53,194 bases of DNA from Tetragenococcus muriaticus DSM 15685 (lineage in GTDB: Bacteria > Bacillota > Bacilli > Lactobacillales > Enterococcaceae): contig NZ_AUIQ01000008.1 in the NCBI RefSeq assembly GCF_000423785.1, forward strand, positions 1 to 53,194. Reading direction: 5' to 3'. The notes below the pieces were generated by a model that was not told the DNA's origin, ran no database searches, and worked only from the letters and a program-made list of their open reading frames with translations. The position numbers and the translations under genes were made by a program. Position 1 is the first letter of the stretch; each line of letters starts with the position of its first letter. Shown here in pieces: positions 1 through 8,942 of this stretch.

Positions 1-336
1 CCTACTATGACCTCGGCTGACTTCTGTCTATTCGTTATTACTACGACTCCTGTCGCTAGACAGACCTCCCCGGGTAAGGCGCGATAACCTTCCACTCATG
101 TCACTGCCTCATTTACTGTATGGGATTCGGGCAGTATCGGACTTTACTTTGTTTTGCAAGCTCGTCCATCCCAAACCAGCCTTCTTATGAGATTCCTGTT
201 CGTCAGTGCAAGTGTTTGCCTCTAGCTTCCTTCAGATTCCGCCTCACGGCGGACACCTTTGCTTTTAGCTAACAGTTCCTACTGCCAAGTCCGTAGTGGA
301 CTTTCACTACCAAGTTATCGACCATGCCGAGCGCAC
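1..336 (-). mobile_element. Group IIC-type intron, 5' part (cut by window edge)
   Basis: Read on the minus strand this begins GTGCGC at 336, the group II 5' splice-site type, and continues through a GC-rich structured RNA. It includes the CCCGGGGAGGTCTG block (around 80-67) and an AAGTCAGC..AGGTCATAGTA block (around 23-6). From memory these resemble domain I and the lead-in to the reverse-transcriptase ORF of class C introns such as the Oceanobacillus iheyensis one. The maturase ORF and domains V/VI would lie left of position 1. Class C introns typically insert just after Rho-independent terminators, and this one starts immediately after the seven-T tract of the acpP terminator. A different subclass is possible, but the target choice favours IIC. 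Confidence 0.85.
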
Positions 337-364
337 AAAAAAACGACCCTTTTTAAAAGGGTCG
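337..364 (-). terminator. acpP terminator, intron insertion target
   Basis: A ten-base-pair inverted repeat (cgaccctttt / aaaagggtcg) with a one-base loop is followed on the minus strand by seven T residues. It lies nine bases past the acpP stop. The intron 5' end abuts the last T. Confidence 0.9.
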
Positions 365-373
365 AATACTTAC

Positions 374-616
374 CTAGTTTAAATAAGAATTGATATAATC
401 AACAGCGGCACCTACAGTTTGGATCTTTTCTGCATCTTCATCAGAAATTTCTGTGCCAAAAGTTTCTTCTAATTCTAACACAAATTCCATCACACTAATT
501 GAATCAGCATTTAAATCATCTTTTATACTCATTGATTCTTTTACTTGGTCAGCTGCCACTTCAAAGTGATTCGCGATCACGCCAGCTACCTTATTAAATA
601 TTTCTTCACGTGTCAA
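374..616 (-). CDS. acpP: Acyl carrier protein
   Basis: 80 aa acidic protein that carries acyl chains on a 4'-phosphopantetheine arm. The attachment serine is Ser39 in NADSISVMEF; the usual motif is DSL, so DSI is a mild variant. The start is TTG at 616-614, preceded by GGAGGTG at seven bases, with no better ATG. It is the last gene of the plsX-acpP pair, and PlsX makes acyl-phosphate from acyl-ACP, so the two are functionally linked. Enterococci and relatives often have a second ACP in the fab cluster, so this may be a specialised paralogue serving PlsX or fatty-acid incorporation. It ends at a strong terminator. Confidence 0.92.
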   Translation of the reverse strand: MTREEIFNKVAGVIANHFEVAADQVKESMSIKDDLNADSISVMEFVLELEETFGTEISDEDAEKIQTVGAAVDYINSYLN

Positions 617-725
617 ATATATTCACCTCCACGCACTTAGAATAGCTCTCAAGTATTGTACGATTTTTTATTGAATTTGTCTAGCGTTTTTTCAACTTTG
701 TAACAAAGGTTACATTTTTATTACA

Positions 726-1730
726 TTAATTCTGTGTATCTTCTACTTCAAATTGTTTCGTGAGTTTACCCACAACATCTGTATCAAGCATCGTATGAAT
801 TTGCTTTATTGTGGCTGCTACTGCTTCGGGTTTTGTTGCTCCATGAGTTTTGACAACAGGAGATTTCAAGCCGAATAAGACTGCTCCGCCGTACTTAGCA
901 TAATCCATCTCATTTTTTAAACCACTTAACGCATTTTTTAATAATAAAGCACCCATCTTTCCTTTTATTCCTTCATCAAGGATAGACTCTTTCAGTAATT
1001 GTGTAATGTTTAACGCCGTTCCTTCAATCGATTTTAAAACAGCGTTACCTGTAAAACCATCTGTTACCACAACATCTGCCGCACCATTTAAAATATCACG
1101 AGATTCGATATTTCCTACAAAGTTTATGTTAGACTCTTCAGACAGAAGCTCAAAAGCTTTTTTCGTCACTTCACTCCCTTTTGAGGCTTCAGTTCCGTTA
1201 TTTAATAAACCAACCGTAGGATTTTCTACATTTCGAACATTTCTAGCATAAAAAGAGCCTAAAATGCCGTATTTCAGTAAATGCTCCGCTTTATTTTCCG
1301 CATTAGCTCCTAAATCTAGCATATCAAATCCTCGATTTTCTCCAATAATAGGTAAGGTTGACATTAATCCTGGGCGCTCGATACCTTTAATACGACCAAC
1401 AATAAATAATCCTGCAGCCAAAAGCGCGCCTGTATTTCCTGCAGAAAAACAAGCATCTGCTTCTCCCTTTTTAACAGCTTGCGCCGCTAAAACCATCGAA
1501 GCTTGTTTTTTGCGTCGAATCGCTCGCACAGGTTCATCTTCACTCGTTACTTTTTCATCTGTATGAATAATTGTTATATTATTCTGGTCAGTTACATATT
1601 TTTTTATTTCATCTTCTTTGCCATATAATTGAAATTCAATCTCAGGAAAATCATTTTTTGCTGTCATTACTCCTGTAACAATTGCTTCTGGTGCGTTATC
1701 GCCACCCATAGCATCTACTGCAATTTTCAT
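726..1730 (-). CDS. plsX: Phosphate acyltransferase PlsX
   Basis: 334 aa, normal for the family. PlsX converts acyl-ACP and phosphate to acyl-phosphate, the donor for PlsY in phosphatidic acid synthesis, and associates peripherally with the membrane. The N-terminus [14 protein letters not shown] is the family signature, followed by [19 protein letters not shown] and the [13 protein letters not shown] region. I chose ATG 1730 because it gives the canonical N-terminus; a GTG at 1742 lies too close to the AGAAGG sequence. It is downstream of recG and upstream of acpP on the same strand, with no terminator seen between recG and plsX. Confidence 0.95.
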   Translation of the reverse strand: MKIAVDAMGGDNAPEAIVTGVMTAKNDFPEIEFQLYGKEDEIKKYVTDQNNITIIHTDEKVTSEDEPVRAIRRKKQASMVLAAQAVKKGEADACFSAGNTGALLAAGLFIVGRIKGIERPGLMSTLPIIGENRGFDMLDLGANAENKAEHLLKYGILGSFYARNVRNVENPTVGLLNNGTEASKGSEVTKKAFELLSEESNINFVGNIESRDILNGAADVVVTDGFTGNAVLKSIEGTALNITQLLKESILDEGIKGKMGALLLKNALSGLKNEMDYAKYGGAVLFGLKSPVVKTHGATKPEAVAATIKQIHTMLDTDVVGKLTKQFEVEDTQN

Positions 1731-1776
1731 TTTACTTTGCACACCCTTCTAAAAAGTTCCTTTTTCGTGTAATCGC

Positions 1777-3807
1777 TCAATCAAAAAACTGATTTTCTTG
1801 CGCGTTTTCTTTTAAATAAGACAGTAAACCAGCGTACTCAGGTAATAATTGCCAATTTTCTTTTTGCCATAATTGCTGTGCTTCATCTTTGGCTACCTCT
1901 AAAACATTAGCATCTGCTACAATATCAGCCGCCACAAATTCTGGCAACCCTGATTGTTTAGAACCAAATACTTCACCAGGCCCTCGAAGTTCCAAATCTT
2001 TTTGGCTAACAACAAATCCATTATTGGTTTCTGTCATAATTTTCATTCGTTCTTTACCCAACTCATTTTGTGGATTAGCGACCAAAATACACGTAGAAGC
2101 TTCTTGCCCTCGGCCTACTCGACCACGTAATTGATGCAATTGGGCTAATCCAAAACGGTCGGCATCTATAATAAGCATAGTCGTGGCATTGGGGACGTCT
2201 ACTCCTACCTCAATCACAGTAGTAGAAACTAACACTTGGAATTCATTTTCATTAAAAGCTTGCATAACTGCTTCTTTTTCTTCATTTTTCATTTTACCAT
2301 GGAGTAAACCTACAGTATATTCTGGCTCAAAAAACTCTTTTAATTGTTCATATAATTCCACAGCATTTTGTACGTCTAACATCTCAGATTCTTCGATTAA
2401 TGGACAGATGACATACATCTGAGATCCCTTTTGTAATTCTAGTTGGGCGTTTTTTAAAGCACCTGACAATTGGCCATGTTTGATCCAGCGTGTTTCCACC
2501 GGAAGCCTGCCTGCAGGCATTTCATCAATAATTGAAACATCCATCTCTCCGTAAGTCGTAATTGCTAAGGTTCGTGGAATTGGCGTAGCTGTCATAAATA
2601 ATACATCTGGTTGAAATCCTTTTTCTCGTAAAATCTGTCGCTGACTTACACCAAAACGATGCTGCTCATCTGTAATAACTAGTCCCAAATTGGAAAAATC
2701 TACGCCTTCTTGAATTAACGCATGAGTTCCCACAAGAATATCGATTTCTCCGTTTTGTAATTGTTCGATAATTTTTTCTCTTTCTTTTGGCTTTGTCGAA
2801 CTCGTCAAAAGCGCCGTATGTATTTCTAAGGGGTCAAATAATTGATTTAAACTAGCCAAATGTTGTTGTGCCAAGATCTCTGTAGGCACCATTAAAGCTC
2901 CTTGAAAGCCTGCGGTCACTACCGCATACAGAGCAATTGCAGCTACGACCGTCTTGCCACTACCTACATCGCCTTGTAACAAACGTTGCATGTGTCTAGG
3001 CTGTAAAAAGTCACGACAAATTTCATTCGTTACACGTTTTTGTGCATTTGTTAAAGTAAAAGGAAGATTTTTCGTAAATTTTTTTACACGCTCAACATCG
3101 TAATGAATAATAATTCCGTGTTTTTCTGACTTTTCTTCTTTTTTTAACCCTTGGATTTTCATTTGAAATAAGAAAAATTCTTCAAACACAATACGTCGTT
3201 TTGCTTGATGATATTCATTGAGGTCTTTAGGAAAATGCATCGCATACATTGCTTCTTTTCTACTTAATAAACGATATTTTTCCATTAAAGATAGCGGCAA
3301 GTTTTCTTCTAATTGCTCCCCAAAACGAGCAAATGCTTTTTTTATCAAATCAACTAATGTTTGTTGCCGGATAGCCTTACTTACATGGTAAATCGGTGCA
3401 AACTCGCCTTCTTGATTAGCTCCTAATATTTTCATTCCTGTTAATGACTTCCGCTTAGCATCCCATTTTCCATAAACAGCGATATCTTCAGAGACGATGA
3501 TTTTATCTTTTAAGTAAGGTTGGTTAAAAAAAGACACACTAAAAACATCATGATCTTGCATCATGCGAAATTGCAATCGCGACTTCTTATAACCAAAACG
3601 ATTAATAACCGGCGGAGAAACTACAACTCCTTTAATAGTTACTTTTTCCTGATCGTTGATTTCGATTAAGTCTCTTTCTTTAATATCATCATAGCGAAAA
3701 GGATAATAACGCAATAGATCTTCTATAGTTTCTATTCCTAAGTCAGCTAAGGCTTGCGCACGTTTTTCTCCAACTCCGGCAAGTTTTGTAATGGATTCTT
3801 CTAGCAT
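1777..3807 (-). CDS. recG: ATP-dependent DNA helicase RecG
   Basis: 676 aa, typical RecG length. It remodels stalled replication forks and branched intermediates. The N-terminal third is the OB-fold wedge domain. The helicase core shows Walker A GDVGSGKT (about residues 279-286), DEQH as the DExH box, and TATPIPRTLAITTYGEMD. The C-terminal helicase domain contains QLHQLRGRVGRG. ATG 3807 gives the usual start (MLEESITKLAGVGEKR); upstream in-frame codons fall inside the hairpin at 3824-3858. Its neighbours fakA and plsX are lipid genes, and recG commonly lies between them in Firmicutes. Confidence 0.96.
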   Translation of the reverse strand: MLEESITKLAGVGEKRAQALADLGIETIEDLLRYYPFRYDDIKERDLIEINDQEKVTIKGVVVSPPVINRFGYKKSRLQFRMMQDHDVFSVSFFNQPYLKDKIIVSEDIAVYGKWDAKRKSLTGMKILGANQEGEFAPIYHVSKAIRQQTLVDLIKKAFARFGEQLEENLPLSLMEKYRLLSRKEAMYAMHFPKDLNEYHQAKRRIVFEEFFLFQMKIQGLKKEEKSEKHGIIIHYDVERVKKFTKNLPFTLTNAQKRVTNEICRDFLQPRHMQRLLQGDVGSGKTVVAAIALYAVVTAGFQGALMVPTEILAQQHLASLNQLFDPLEIHTALLTSSTKPKEREKIIEQLQNGEIDILVGTHALIQEGVDFSNLGLVITDEQHRFGVSQRQILREKGFQPDVLFMTATPIPRTLAITTYGEMDVSIIDEMPAGRLPVETRWIKHGQLSGALKNAQLELQKGSQMYVICPLIEESEMLDVQNAVELYEQLKEFFEPEYTVGLLHGKMKNEEKEAVMQAFNENEFQVLVSTTVIEVGVDVPNATTMLIIDADRFGLAQLHQLRGRVGRGQEASTCILVANPQNELGKERMKIMTETNNGFVVSQKDLELRGPGEVFGSKQSGLPEFVAADIVADANVLEVAKDEAQQLWQKENWQLLPEYAGLLSYLKENAQENQFFD

Positions 3808-3823
3808 TTTCTCACCAACTTTC

Positions 3824-3858
3824 AAAAAAAGAAGCTGGAAAATCACTAAAATCCCAGC
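3824..3858 (-). terminator. Weak terminator between fakA and recG
   Basis: On the minus strand GCTGGGA pairs with TTCCAGC across an AT-rich loop and is followed by TTCTTTTTTT. It lies between the fakA stop and the recG start, so it may reduce read-through into recG. The seven-pair stem with one wobble makes it weak. Confidence 0.55.
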
Positions 3859-3896
3859 CCCTTTCTAACTTTCAACGTATTTTGTAAAAAAATTTG

Positions 3897-5573
3897 CTAT
3901 TCAGCTGAAAAAATATACGGATAAACAGGTTGATCCCCTTCATGAATTTCAACTTCTAATTCGTCATCAATTGCCAAAACTGCCTCTTCTAATTTCTCCG
4001 CATCTTTTTTCGTACCATCTTCTCCGATAATAATGGTAATAATTTCTGTCTCATTTGTAATCATTTGTTTTAATGTTTCTTTAGAAGACGCTAAGATATC
4101 AGCATTTGAAACGACAATTTTCTCGTCAACCATACCTAAAAAGTCATCTTTTTTTATATTAATTCCTTCAATACTTGAATCGCGAATCGCATGAGTAATT
4201 GAACCAGAGACCACCGTATCTAGCATTTGATTCATTGCCTCTTTATTATCAGTTAAAGATTGACGTTCATTAAAACCTAGCATAGCTGTCATACCTTGAG
4301 AGATCGTTTTGGAAGGAACCACTTCAACAGGAACCTCAGCTAATTCAGCCGCTTGATTGGCAGACATAAAGATATTCTTGTTATTAGGTAAAATAATGAC
4401 TTGGTCAGCATTTACTTCGTCGATCGCTTTAGTAATATCTTCAGTACTCGGATTCATCGTTTGTCCGCCAGGAATTACATACTTAGCTCCTAAACTTTCA
4501 AAAAGTTGTTTTACCCCTTGACCAGCAGCTACTGTAATAACGGCATAAGCACACCGTGGTTGCTTTTGTGGGGACTCAGTTTGACTTTCCTCACTACTTA
4601 AAATGGTCTCATGTTGTAAACGCATGTTATCGACTTTGACTTTCGTTAATGAACCAAATTTTTGGCCATAATTCATGACCTCTCCCGGGTATTCCGTATG
4701 TACATGGACCTTGATAATCTCATCATCATTAACAACAAGCAAGGAATCTCCTAGTTCATTTAAATAGTTACGAAAAGTCTCATAATCAAATTCACTTTCT
4801 ACTGTTGGACCTTCCCCAATTTGCACCATAATTTCAGTACAATAGCCATAAGTAATCTCATCTGTAGACATCTGACCTTGTACACTACGATGATGTTCTG
4901 CATTTACTAATTCATCCATAGCAGCTGGTGAAACAGAATAATCTTCATTTTCAGATTCTCCATTCAGAGCATTTAAAAACCCTTCATAAACAAATAATAG
5001 GCCCTGTCCACCACTATCTACAACGCCTACTTCCTTTAAAATTGGTAATAAATCTGGTGTTTTATCTAAAGCCCGCTTTCCGCCTTTTACAATAGCTGAC
5101 ATCACTTCAATACAGTCATCGGTGTCTGCTGCCTTTTTTTCTCCATATTCAGCTGCTACACGTGCAACTGTCAAAATGGTACCTTCTACTGGCTTCATTA
5201 CCGCATTATAAGCTGTATTAACTCCATGTTTAAACGCTTGAGCTAAATCGTTGGCTGATAAAGTTTCCAGTTCTTCCACATTCTTACTAAATCCACGAAA
5301 TAATTGTGACAAAATAACGCCTGAGTTTCCTCTAGCGCCCATTAACAGCCCTTTTGATAGACGATCAGCTAATTCTCCAACCTTTTCTGAAGAAGAATCA
5401 GACACTTCTTTAGCACCACTAGCCATTGATAAATTCATATTCGTCCCAGTGTCTCCATCTGGTACTGGAAACACATTTAGCGAATTAACAAACTCTGCAT
5501 TTGCTTGAAGACGATTCGCGCCCGCTCGGACCATTTCTTGAAATTGGCTTGCGCTAATATCCGTTACTTTCAC
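3897..5573 (-). CDS. fakA: Fatty acid kinase FakA (DAK2 domain)
   Basis: 558 aa. In the FakA/FakB system this kinase phosphorylates fatty acids held by FakB to give acyl-phosphate, feeding PlsY or PlsX. The N-terminal DhaL/DAK2 domain (about 1-200) carries NVFPVPDGDTGTNM with metal-binding Asp39 and Asp41 and Asn45. The LLMGARGNSGVILSQ and DSGGQGL segments fit nucleotide binding, and the C-terminal half matches the YloV family. The start is GTG 5573 with GGAGG seven bases upstream. It lies 52 bases after the asp23-like gene, the common asp23(yloU)-yloV pair of Firmicutes. plsX and acpP downstream complete an acyl-phosphate module. Confidence 0.93.
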   Translation of the reverse strand: MKVTDISASQFQEMVRAGANRLQANAEFVNSLNVFPVPDGDTGTNMNLSMASGAKEVSDSSSEKVGELADRLSKGLLMGARGNSGVILSQLFRGFSKNVEELETLSANDLAQAFKHGVNTAYNAVMKPVEGTILTVARVAAEYGEKKAADTDDCIEVMSAIVKGGKRALDKTPDLLPILKEVGVVDSGGQGLLFVYEGFLNALNGESENEDYSVSPAAMDELVNAEHHRSVQGQMSTDEITYGYCTEIMVQIGEGPTVESEFDYETFRNYLNELGDSLLVVNDDEIIKVHVHTEYPGEVMNYGQKFGSLTKVKVDNMRLQHETILSSEESQTESPQKQPRCAYAVITVAAGQGVKQLFESLGAKYVIPGGQTMNPSTEDITKAIDEVNADQVIILPNNKNIFMSANQAAELAEVPVEVVPSKTISQGMTAMLGFNERQSLTDNKEAMNQMLDTVVSGSITHAIRDSSIEGINIKKDDFLGMVDEKIVVSNADILASSKETLKQMITNETEIITIIIGEDGTKKDAEKLEEAVLAIDDELEVEIHEGDQPVYPYIFSAE

Positions 5574-5625
5574 TGGTAATCCTCCTTAAGTTCCAATCGC
5601 TGAATATTCAGCTTGTTGTTTGTTA

Positions 5626-5988
5626 TTAATCTGGTAATACTCGCACACCCTGAACAAACACATTTACTGAATTAGCAACAACGCCAAGCATTGTTTCAAG
5701 GTTATATTTTACTTTTTCTTGTACATTACGGGAAACTTCCGAAATTTTCGTCCCATAACTTACAATTGTATAAACATCTACGGCAATTCCGTTTTCTTCT
5801 TGCCGTACTACGATACCGCGTGCATAATTTTCTTTTCGTAAAATTTCGTTGATATTATCTTTTAGTTGGTTTTTGCTAGCCATCCCAACAATACCAAAAA
5901 CATCAGTTGCCGCACCACCGACAACTGTTGCAATTACATCATTTGTAATTTCAATTGTTCCAATTGAGGTATTTATTTTTACAGCCAT
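5626..5988 (-). CDS. Asp23/YloU family envelope stress protein
   Basis: 120 aa from ATG 5988, which has AGGAGG at a good distance; longer readings have no ribosome binding site. The sequence matches the Asp23/Gls24 (DUF322) family, with MAVKINTSIGTIEI at the N-terminus, a conserved GGAATDVFGIVGMASKNQ segment and a C-terminal VNVFVQGVRV. Family members are small cytosolic proteins linked to cell-envelope homeostasis. It pairs with fakA as yloU-yloV do in Bacillus. Its molecular function is not settled. It is divergent from rpmB across a 373-base gap. Confidence 0.88.
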   Translation of the reverse strand: MAVKINTSIGTIEITNDVIATVVGGAATDVFGIVGMASKNQLKDNINEILRKENYARGIVVRQEENGIAVDVYTIVSYGTKISEVSRNVQEKVKYNLETMLGVVANSVNVFVQGVRVLPD

Positions 5989-6361
5989 GATAAGCCTCCT
6001 TAGCCGACAAACCGTCCATTTTATACTATAGTATTTTAACATAGCCCTTCTTTAAATAAAAGAAGATGACACTAGCTTCCCTCTTGACATTCCCAAAATG
6101 TAGTGTCTTCCAAAAGTTTCAATGATTATTTTTTCAACAAAACACTCTAAGGAAACTTAATGTGTCTTTTATCCGAGAAGGCCCTTCATTCGTTTATTTT
6201 CACAAAAAATTTTCATAACCTTAACTAATTTACAATGATGCAGTGAAAAAGTCAATGTAAGAAGAAAATTTTACTTGCATTTCTAACTATTTTATGCTAA
6301 TTTTGTCTAGTATGAGCGAAAAACAAGCGCTCCTAGATCAAGGCAAAGGAGGAAACTACAC
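5989..6361. promoter_or_regulatory. Divergent asp23/rpmB intergenic region
   Basis: This 373-base gap must hold promoters for both genes. A TATAGT/TATAAA-rich stretch at 6021-6036 could serve asp23. No convincing -35/-10 pair was found for rpmB. An inverted repeat (gaag-atg-acacta at 6062-6074 against tagtgtcttc at 6101-6110, one side with a three-base bulge) encloses a TTGACA at 6084-6089. No small ORF or known RNA was recognised. Confidence 0.4.
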
Positions 6362-6550
6362 ATGTCAAAAGAATGTTATTTCACAGGTCGTAAAACTAGA
6401 ACCGGCAATAACCGTTCTCATGCGATGAACGCTACTAAACGTACTGTAAAACCTAACCTACAAAAAGTTCGCATATTAGAAAATGGCAAACCAAAAAATG
6501 TTTGGGTATCTGCTCGTGCTTTGAAGTCTGGTAAAGTTGAGCGCATATAA
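6362..6550 (+). CDS. rpmB: 50S ribosomal protein L28
   Basis: 62 aa, start preceded by AAAGGAGG. Typical L28 motifs are [17 protein letters not shown] and a C-terminal [14 protein letters not shown]. Only one cysteine is present, so this is the zinc-free form. It is a single-gene transcript closed by a strong terminator, divergent from the asp23 operon as in many Firmicutes. Confidence 0.97.
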   Translation: MSKECYFTGRKTRTGNNRSHAMNATKRTVKPNLQKVRILENGKPKNVWVSARALKSGKVERI

Positions 6551-6564
6551 AATTTAAAGTTCCT

Positions 6565-6611
6565 AGAGGAGGTAGATGCTGCATTAGCAGTATTTACCTC
6601 CTCTTTATTTA
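6565..6611 (+). terminator. rpmB terminator
   Basis: A long near-perfect hairpin (agaggaggta..tacctcctct with an inner ctgc/gcag stem) is followed by TTTATTT, starting 14 bases past the rpmB stop. Confidence 0.9.
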
Positions 6612-6683
6612 AATATAGGTCACTTCTACTTTCTTATTTTCTATAACTATCTTTATAAGCATTCAATTGCTCGCAAAAAAGCG

Positions 6684-6731
6684 TTGTAAGAGCAACCCAT
6701 ATGTGGTAGTGTTAAGCTTAAACTCTTAACA
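6684..6731 (+). promoter_or_regulatory. Possible promoter with overlapping inverted repeat
   Basis: TTGTAA (6684-6689) and TAGTGT (6707-6712) are 17 bases apart, a weak promoter match. The inverted repeat TGTTAAG-N8-CTTAACA (6710-6731) overlaps its downstream edge and could be an operator for the transporter gene. The regulator is unknown. Confidence 0.35.
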
Positions 6732-6762
6732 TTCTAGAAAAGTGAAGGGAGCGTCGTTTTTT

Positions 6763-8025
6763 ATGAGCATGGAGATTATTACATTACTTGCCCTCGTTTT
6801 GGTGATTATCATTGGGTTTATCAAAAAACTCAATATTGGTCTTCTAGCCATAGCTGTAGCAGTTGTCATTGGCTATGCATCAAATGATTTTTCTACGGAA
6901 CAAATTCTAGAAGGATTCGACGCTTCCTTATTTATTACATTACTTGGTGTGACATTTTTATTTGGAATTATCAGTGATAATGGTTGTCTAGATACATTGA
7001 TTAATCATATTATCAGTAAACTTGGCAGAAAAATTTGGTTTGTCCCGATTCTTGTATTCATGGTCGGCTTTTTAATTGCTGCATTAGCTGGAGCTGTAGC
7101 CGCCCTTGTTTTTGTTGTATCGATGTCTATCCCTCTTGCACGCACTTCAGGATATAACCCTGCACTTTTGATGATTATTGGTGTTGCCGGAGGACAATCA
7201 GGTCGTTTTACAACCATCACACCAGATGGCAATGTGATAGTGACTATTATGACTGAACAAGGTATAGAAGGGGTTCTAACCCCACTGACTTTCAACGTCA
7301 CTATCGGCATGATTCTATTATCTATTGCTGCGTTTATTTATTTCAAAGGCTATAAAATACAAAAAAACCAGTCTTCCGATAAACGGGTTGAAACAAAACA
7401 TTTGACGAAAAAGCAATGGATTGCACTAGCAGGCATCTTCCTTTTTATCTTTTGCGTGATTGGTCTCGGGCTAGATGCAGGGCTTACCGCAATATCGGTG
7501 GCAATGCTTTTACTTATATTAGGAATTTCTAACGAAAAGAAAGCCTTTCAAAACATACCGTGGAATACTATTTTGATGGTAACCGGTGTAGGTGTGCTGA
7601 TGAATATTATCAACGAAACCGGAGGGATAGATATGCTTGTCGGGGTGATCGGAGACTTCTCTAATTATGCCACAATTATGGGAGTGACTTCTTTTGTTGG
7701 TGGTTTCATGTCTTGGTTCTCATCTACTTTAGGTGTAGTGATTCCGACACTTGCACCGACAGTCGGTGAACTAGCAGATGTTATTGGCCATAGTACAAGT
7801 GAAACTGGTCTGTTGAGTACCATGATTGTCGGTGCCAGCTCGGCAGCGTTCAGTCCTGTTTCAAGTGCAGGAGGATTGATCTTATCAACAATAATTGGCG
7901 ATTATCAATATAAAAAAGAGTTTAATTCCAATAAATTATTTGTCTCCCTTTTTATTTTCTCAATTGGCATGGTCTTGATAAGTTCTATTTTGGCCACCAC
8001 TGGCATTTTTGCTTTATTTAATTAA
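6763..8025 (+). CDS. SLC13/MatC-like anion transporter
   Basis: 420 aa, very hydrophobic, with about 11-12 predicted membrane segments and a short hydrophilic loop (about residues 203-225) between two halves. The pattern fits the ion-transporter superfamily containing SLC13, ArsB and MatC-type dicarboxylate carriers. Repeated reentrant-like motifs are visible: GVAGGQSGRFTTITPDGNV in the first half and GASSAAFSPVSSAGGL in the second. The substrate cannot be read from sequence; a di- or tricarboxylate is the usual guess. I chose ATG 6763 with AAGGGAG about 11 bases upstream. It stands alone, ended by a bidirectional terminator. Confidence 0.72.
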   Translation: MSMEIITLLALVLVIIIGFIKKLNIGLLAIAVAVVIGYASNDFSTEQILEGFDASLFITLLGVTFLFGIISDNGCLDTLINHIISKLGRKIWFVPILVFMVGFLIAALAGAVAALVFVVSMSIPLARTSGYNPALLMIIGVAGGQSGRFTTITPDGNVIVTIMTEQGIEGVLTPLTFNVTIGMILLSIAAFIYFKGYKIQKNQSSDKRVETKHLTKKQWIALAGIFLFIFCVIGLGLDAGLTAISVAMLLLILGISNEKKAFQNIPWNTILMVTGVGVLMNIINETGGIDMLVGVIGDFSNYATIMGVTSFVGGFMSWFSSTLGVVIPTLAPTVGELADVIGHSTSETGLLSTMIVGASSAAFSPVSSAGGLILSTIIGDYQYKKEFNSNKLFVSLFIFSIGMVLISSILATTGIFALFN

Positions 8026-8055
8026 AAAAGTCTTGTCAGCTCGACCAAAGCTAGT

Positions 8056-8108
8056 AAAAAACCAGAGAGAATAACACTTAAAGAAAAGAGCTATTTTCTC
8101 TGGTTTTT
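8056..8108. terminator. Bidirectional terminator
   Basis: aaaaaccagagagaata pairs with tattttctctggttttt across a 19-base loop, with A and T tracts on either side. It lies between the convergent SLC13-like and split-barrel genes and can serve both. Confidence 0.85.
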
Positions 8109-8185
8109 AACGTTCCAAAAGAGAGTAAAAGTGGTCAGAAAATTGATATAGAAACTTATAGTTATTGACGAACAAGCTTAAAGAT

Positions 8186-8614
8186 CTATCCATTAATACT
8201 AAAGGTATATTTGTGACCTTGTGTCAAACTATGGTAGAAGCCCTCTCCTTCATAAAGTTGAAAGACTTGGACACTTTGTTGCTCTTGTTTATCAGGATAA
8301 ACTTGATCAATATAAGAATTATCCTGTAATACTTCTTGAAGTTTTTCCTTCCCTAATTTTCTAACCTTCCCTTCAATTCGTATCACTTGAATTAAATATT
8401 CTTCTTCTAAAAATCCCGTAATAGCAATCTTCGAGTTACTTTGCATCTGTTGGTAGAAATTCGTTTTGGGGCTGGTCATGAAAAAAACTCCCTCTTCATT
8501 AGCCACTCCGATATTAATAGGGCGAGCGTGAGGATGGTTATTCTCATCAACAGTTGCAAATATAGCCACTTTCATATCTTTTTCTAAAATCTTCATGATA
8601 TCTTGGGTTTTCAT
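8186..8614 (-). CDS. Pyridoxamine-5'-phosphate-oxidase-like FMN-binding protein
   Basis: 142 aa with the flavin-binding split-barrel fold. The early strand motif is VAIFATVDENNHPHARPI, then GVFFMTSPKTNFYQQMQSN and an RIEGKVRKL strand. This is the general PNPOx-like family, whose members reduce varied substrates or bind FMN or F420; a true PdxH is unlikely because it is short and lacks the long C-terminal region. GGAGGAG precedes ATG 8614. Monocistronic, ending toward the bidirectional terminator. Confidence 0.8.
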   Translation of the reverse strand: MKTQDIMKILEKDMKVAIFATVDENNHPHARPINIGVANEEGVFFMTSPKTNFYQQMQSNSKIAITGFLEEEYLIQVIRIEGKVRKLGKEKLQEVLQDNSYIDQVYPDKQEQQSVQVFQLYEGEGFYHSLTQGHKYTFSING

Positions 8615-8942
8615 TGGTTTTCTCCTCCACTTCCATTGTAAGTTCTTTCACTACTAAACGAAGAGCAAAAACATCCTTGTGATTAATTTCATAATTCGTA
8701 TATAGTATAACAGATTTTCATTAATAATTTAACTAGATGAAAAAATTACCTTGAATTTTAACAGGAGTGGGTGATTACGACCTTCTAAAATAACGAAAAT
8801 ATGGTGTTTAAATTAAAAAATCATTAGAAAACAATTTTTTTATTTATCAACGAATTGTTTTCATCATAGGCACCTGATACACTCATTGGTATACTTATTT
8901 TTTATATTTTTTACAAAGTACTTATATGAGGAGGGAAACAAA
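8615..8942. promoter_or_regulatory. Divergent intergenic region before abgT-like gene
   Basis: This 328-base AT-rich gap lies between divergent genes. On the plus strand TTGTTT and TACACT are separated by 17 bases around 8848-8876, a weak promoter for the transporter. On the minus strand a TATACT element near 8700 could serve the split-barrel gene, without a clear -35. No ORF or RNA gene was recognised. Confidence 0.35.

Noticed and set aside
1006-1566. Plus-strand reading frames opposite plsX
   Set aside because: Shadows of a well-conserved minus-strand gene, without binding sites or family likeness.
6241-6361. rpmB promoter ttgcat/tatgct
   Set aside because: Spacing is only 12 bases.
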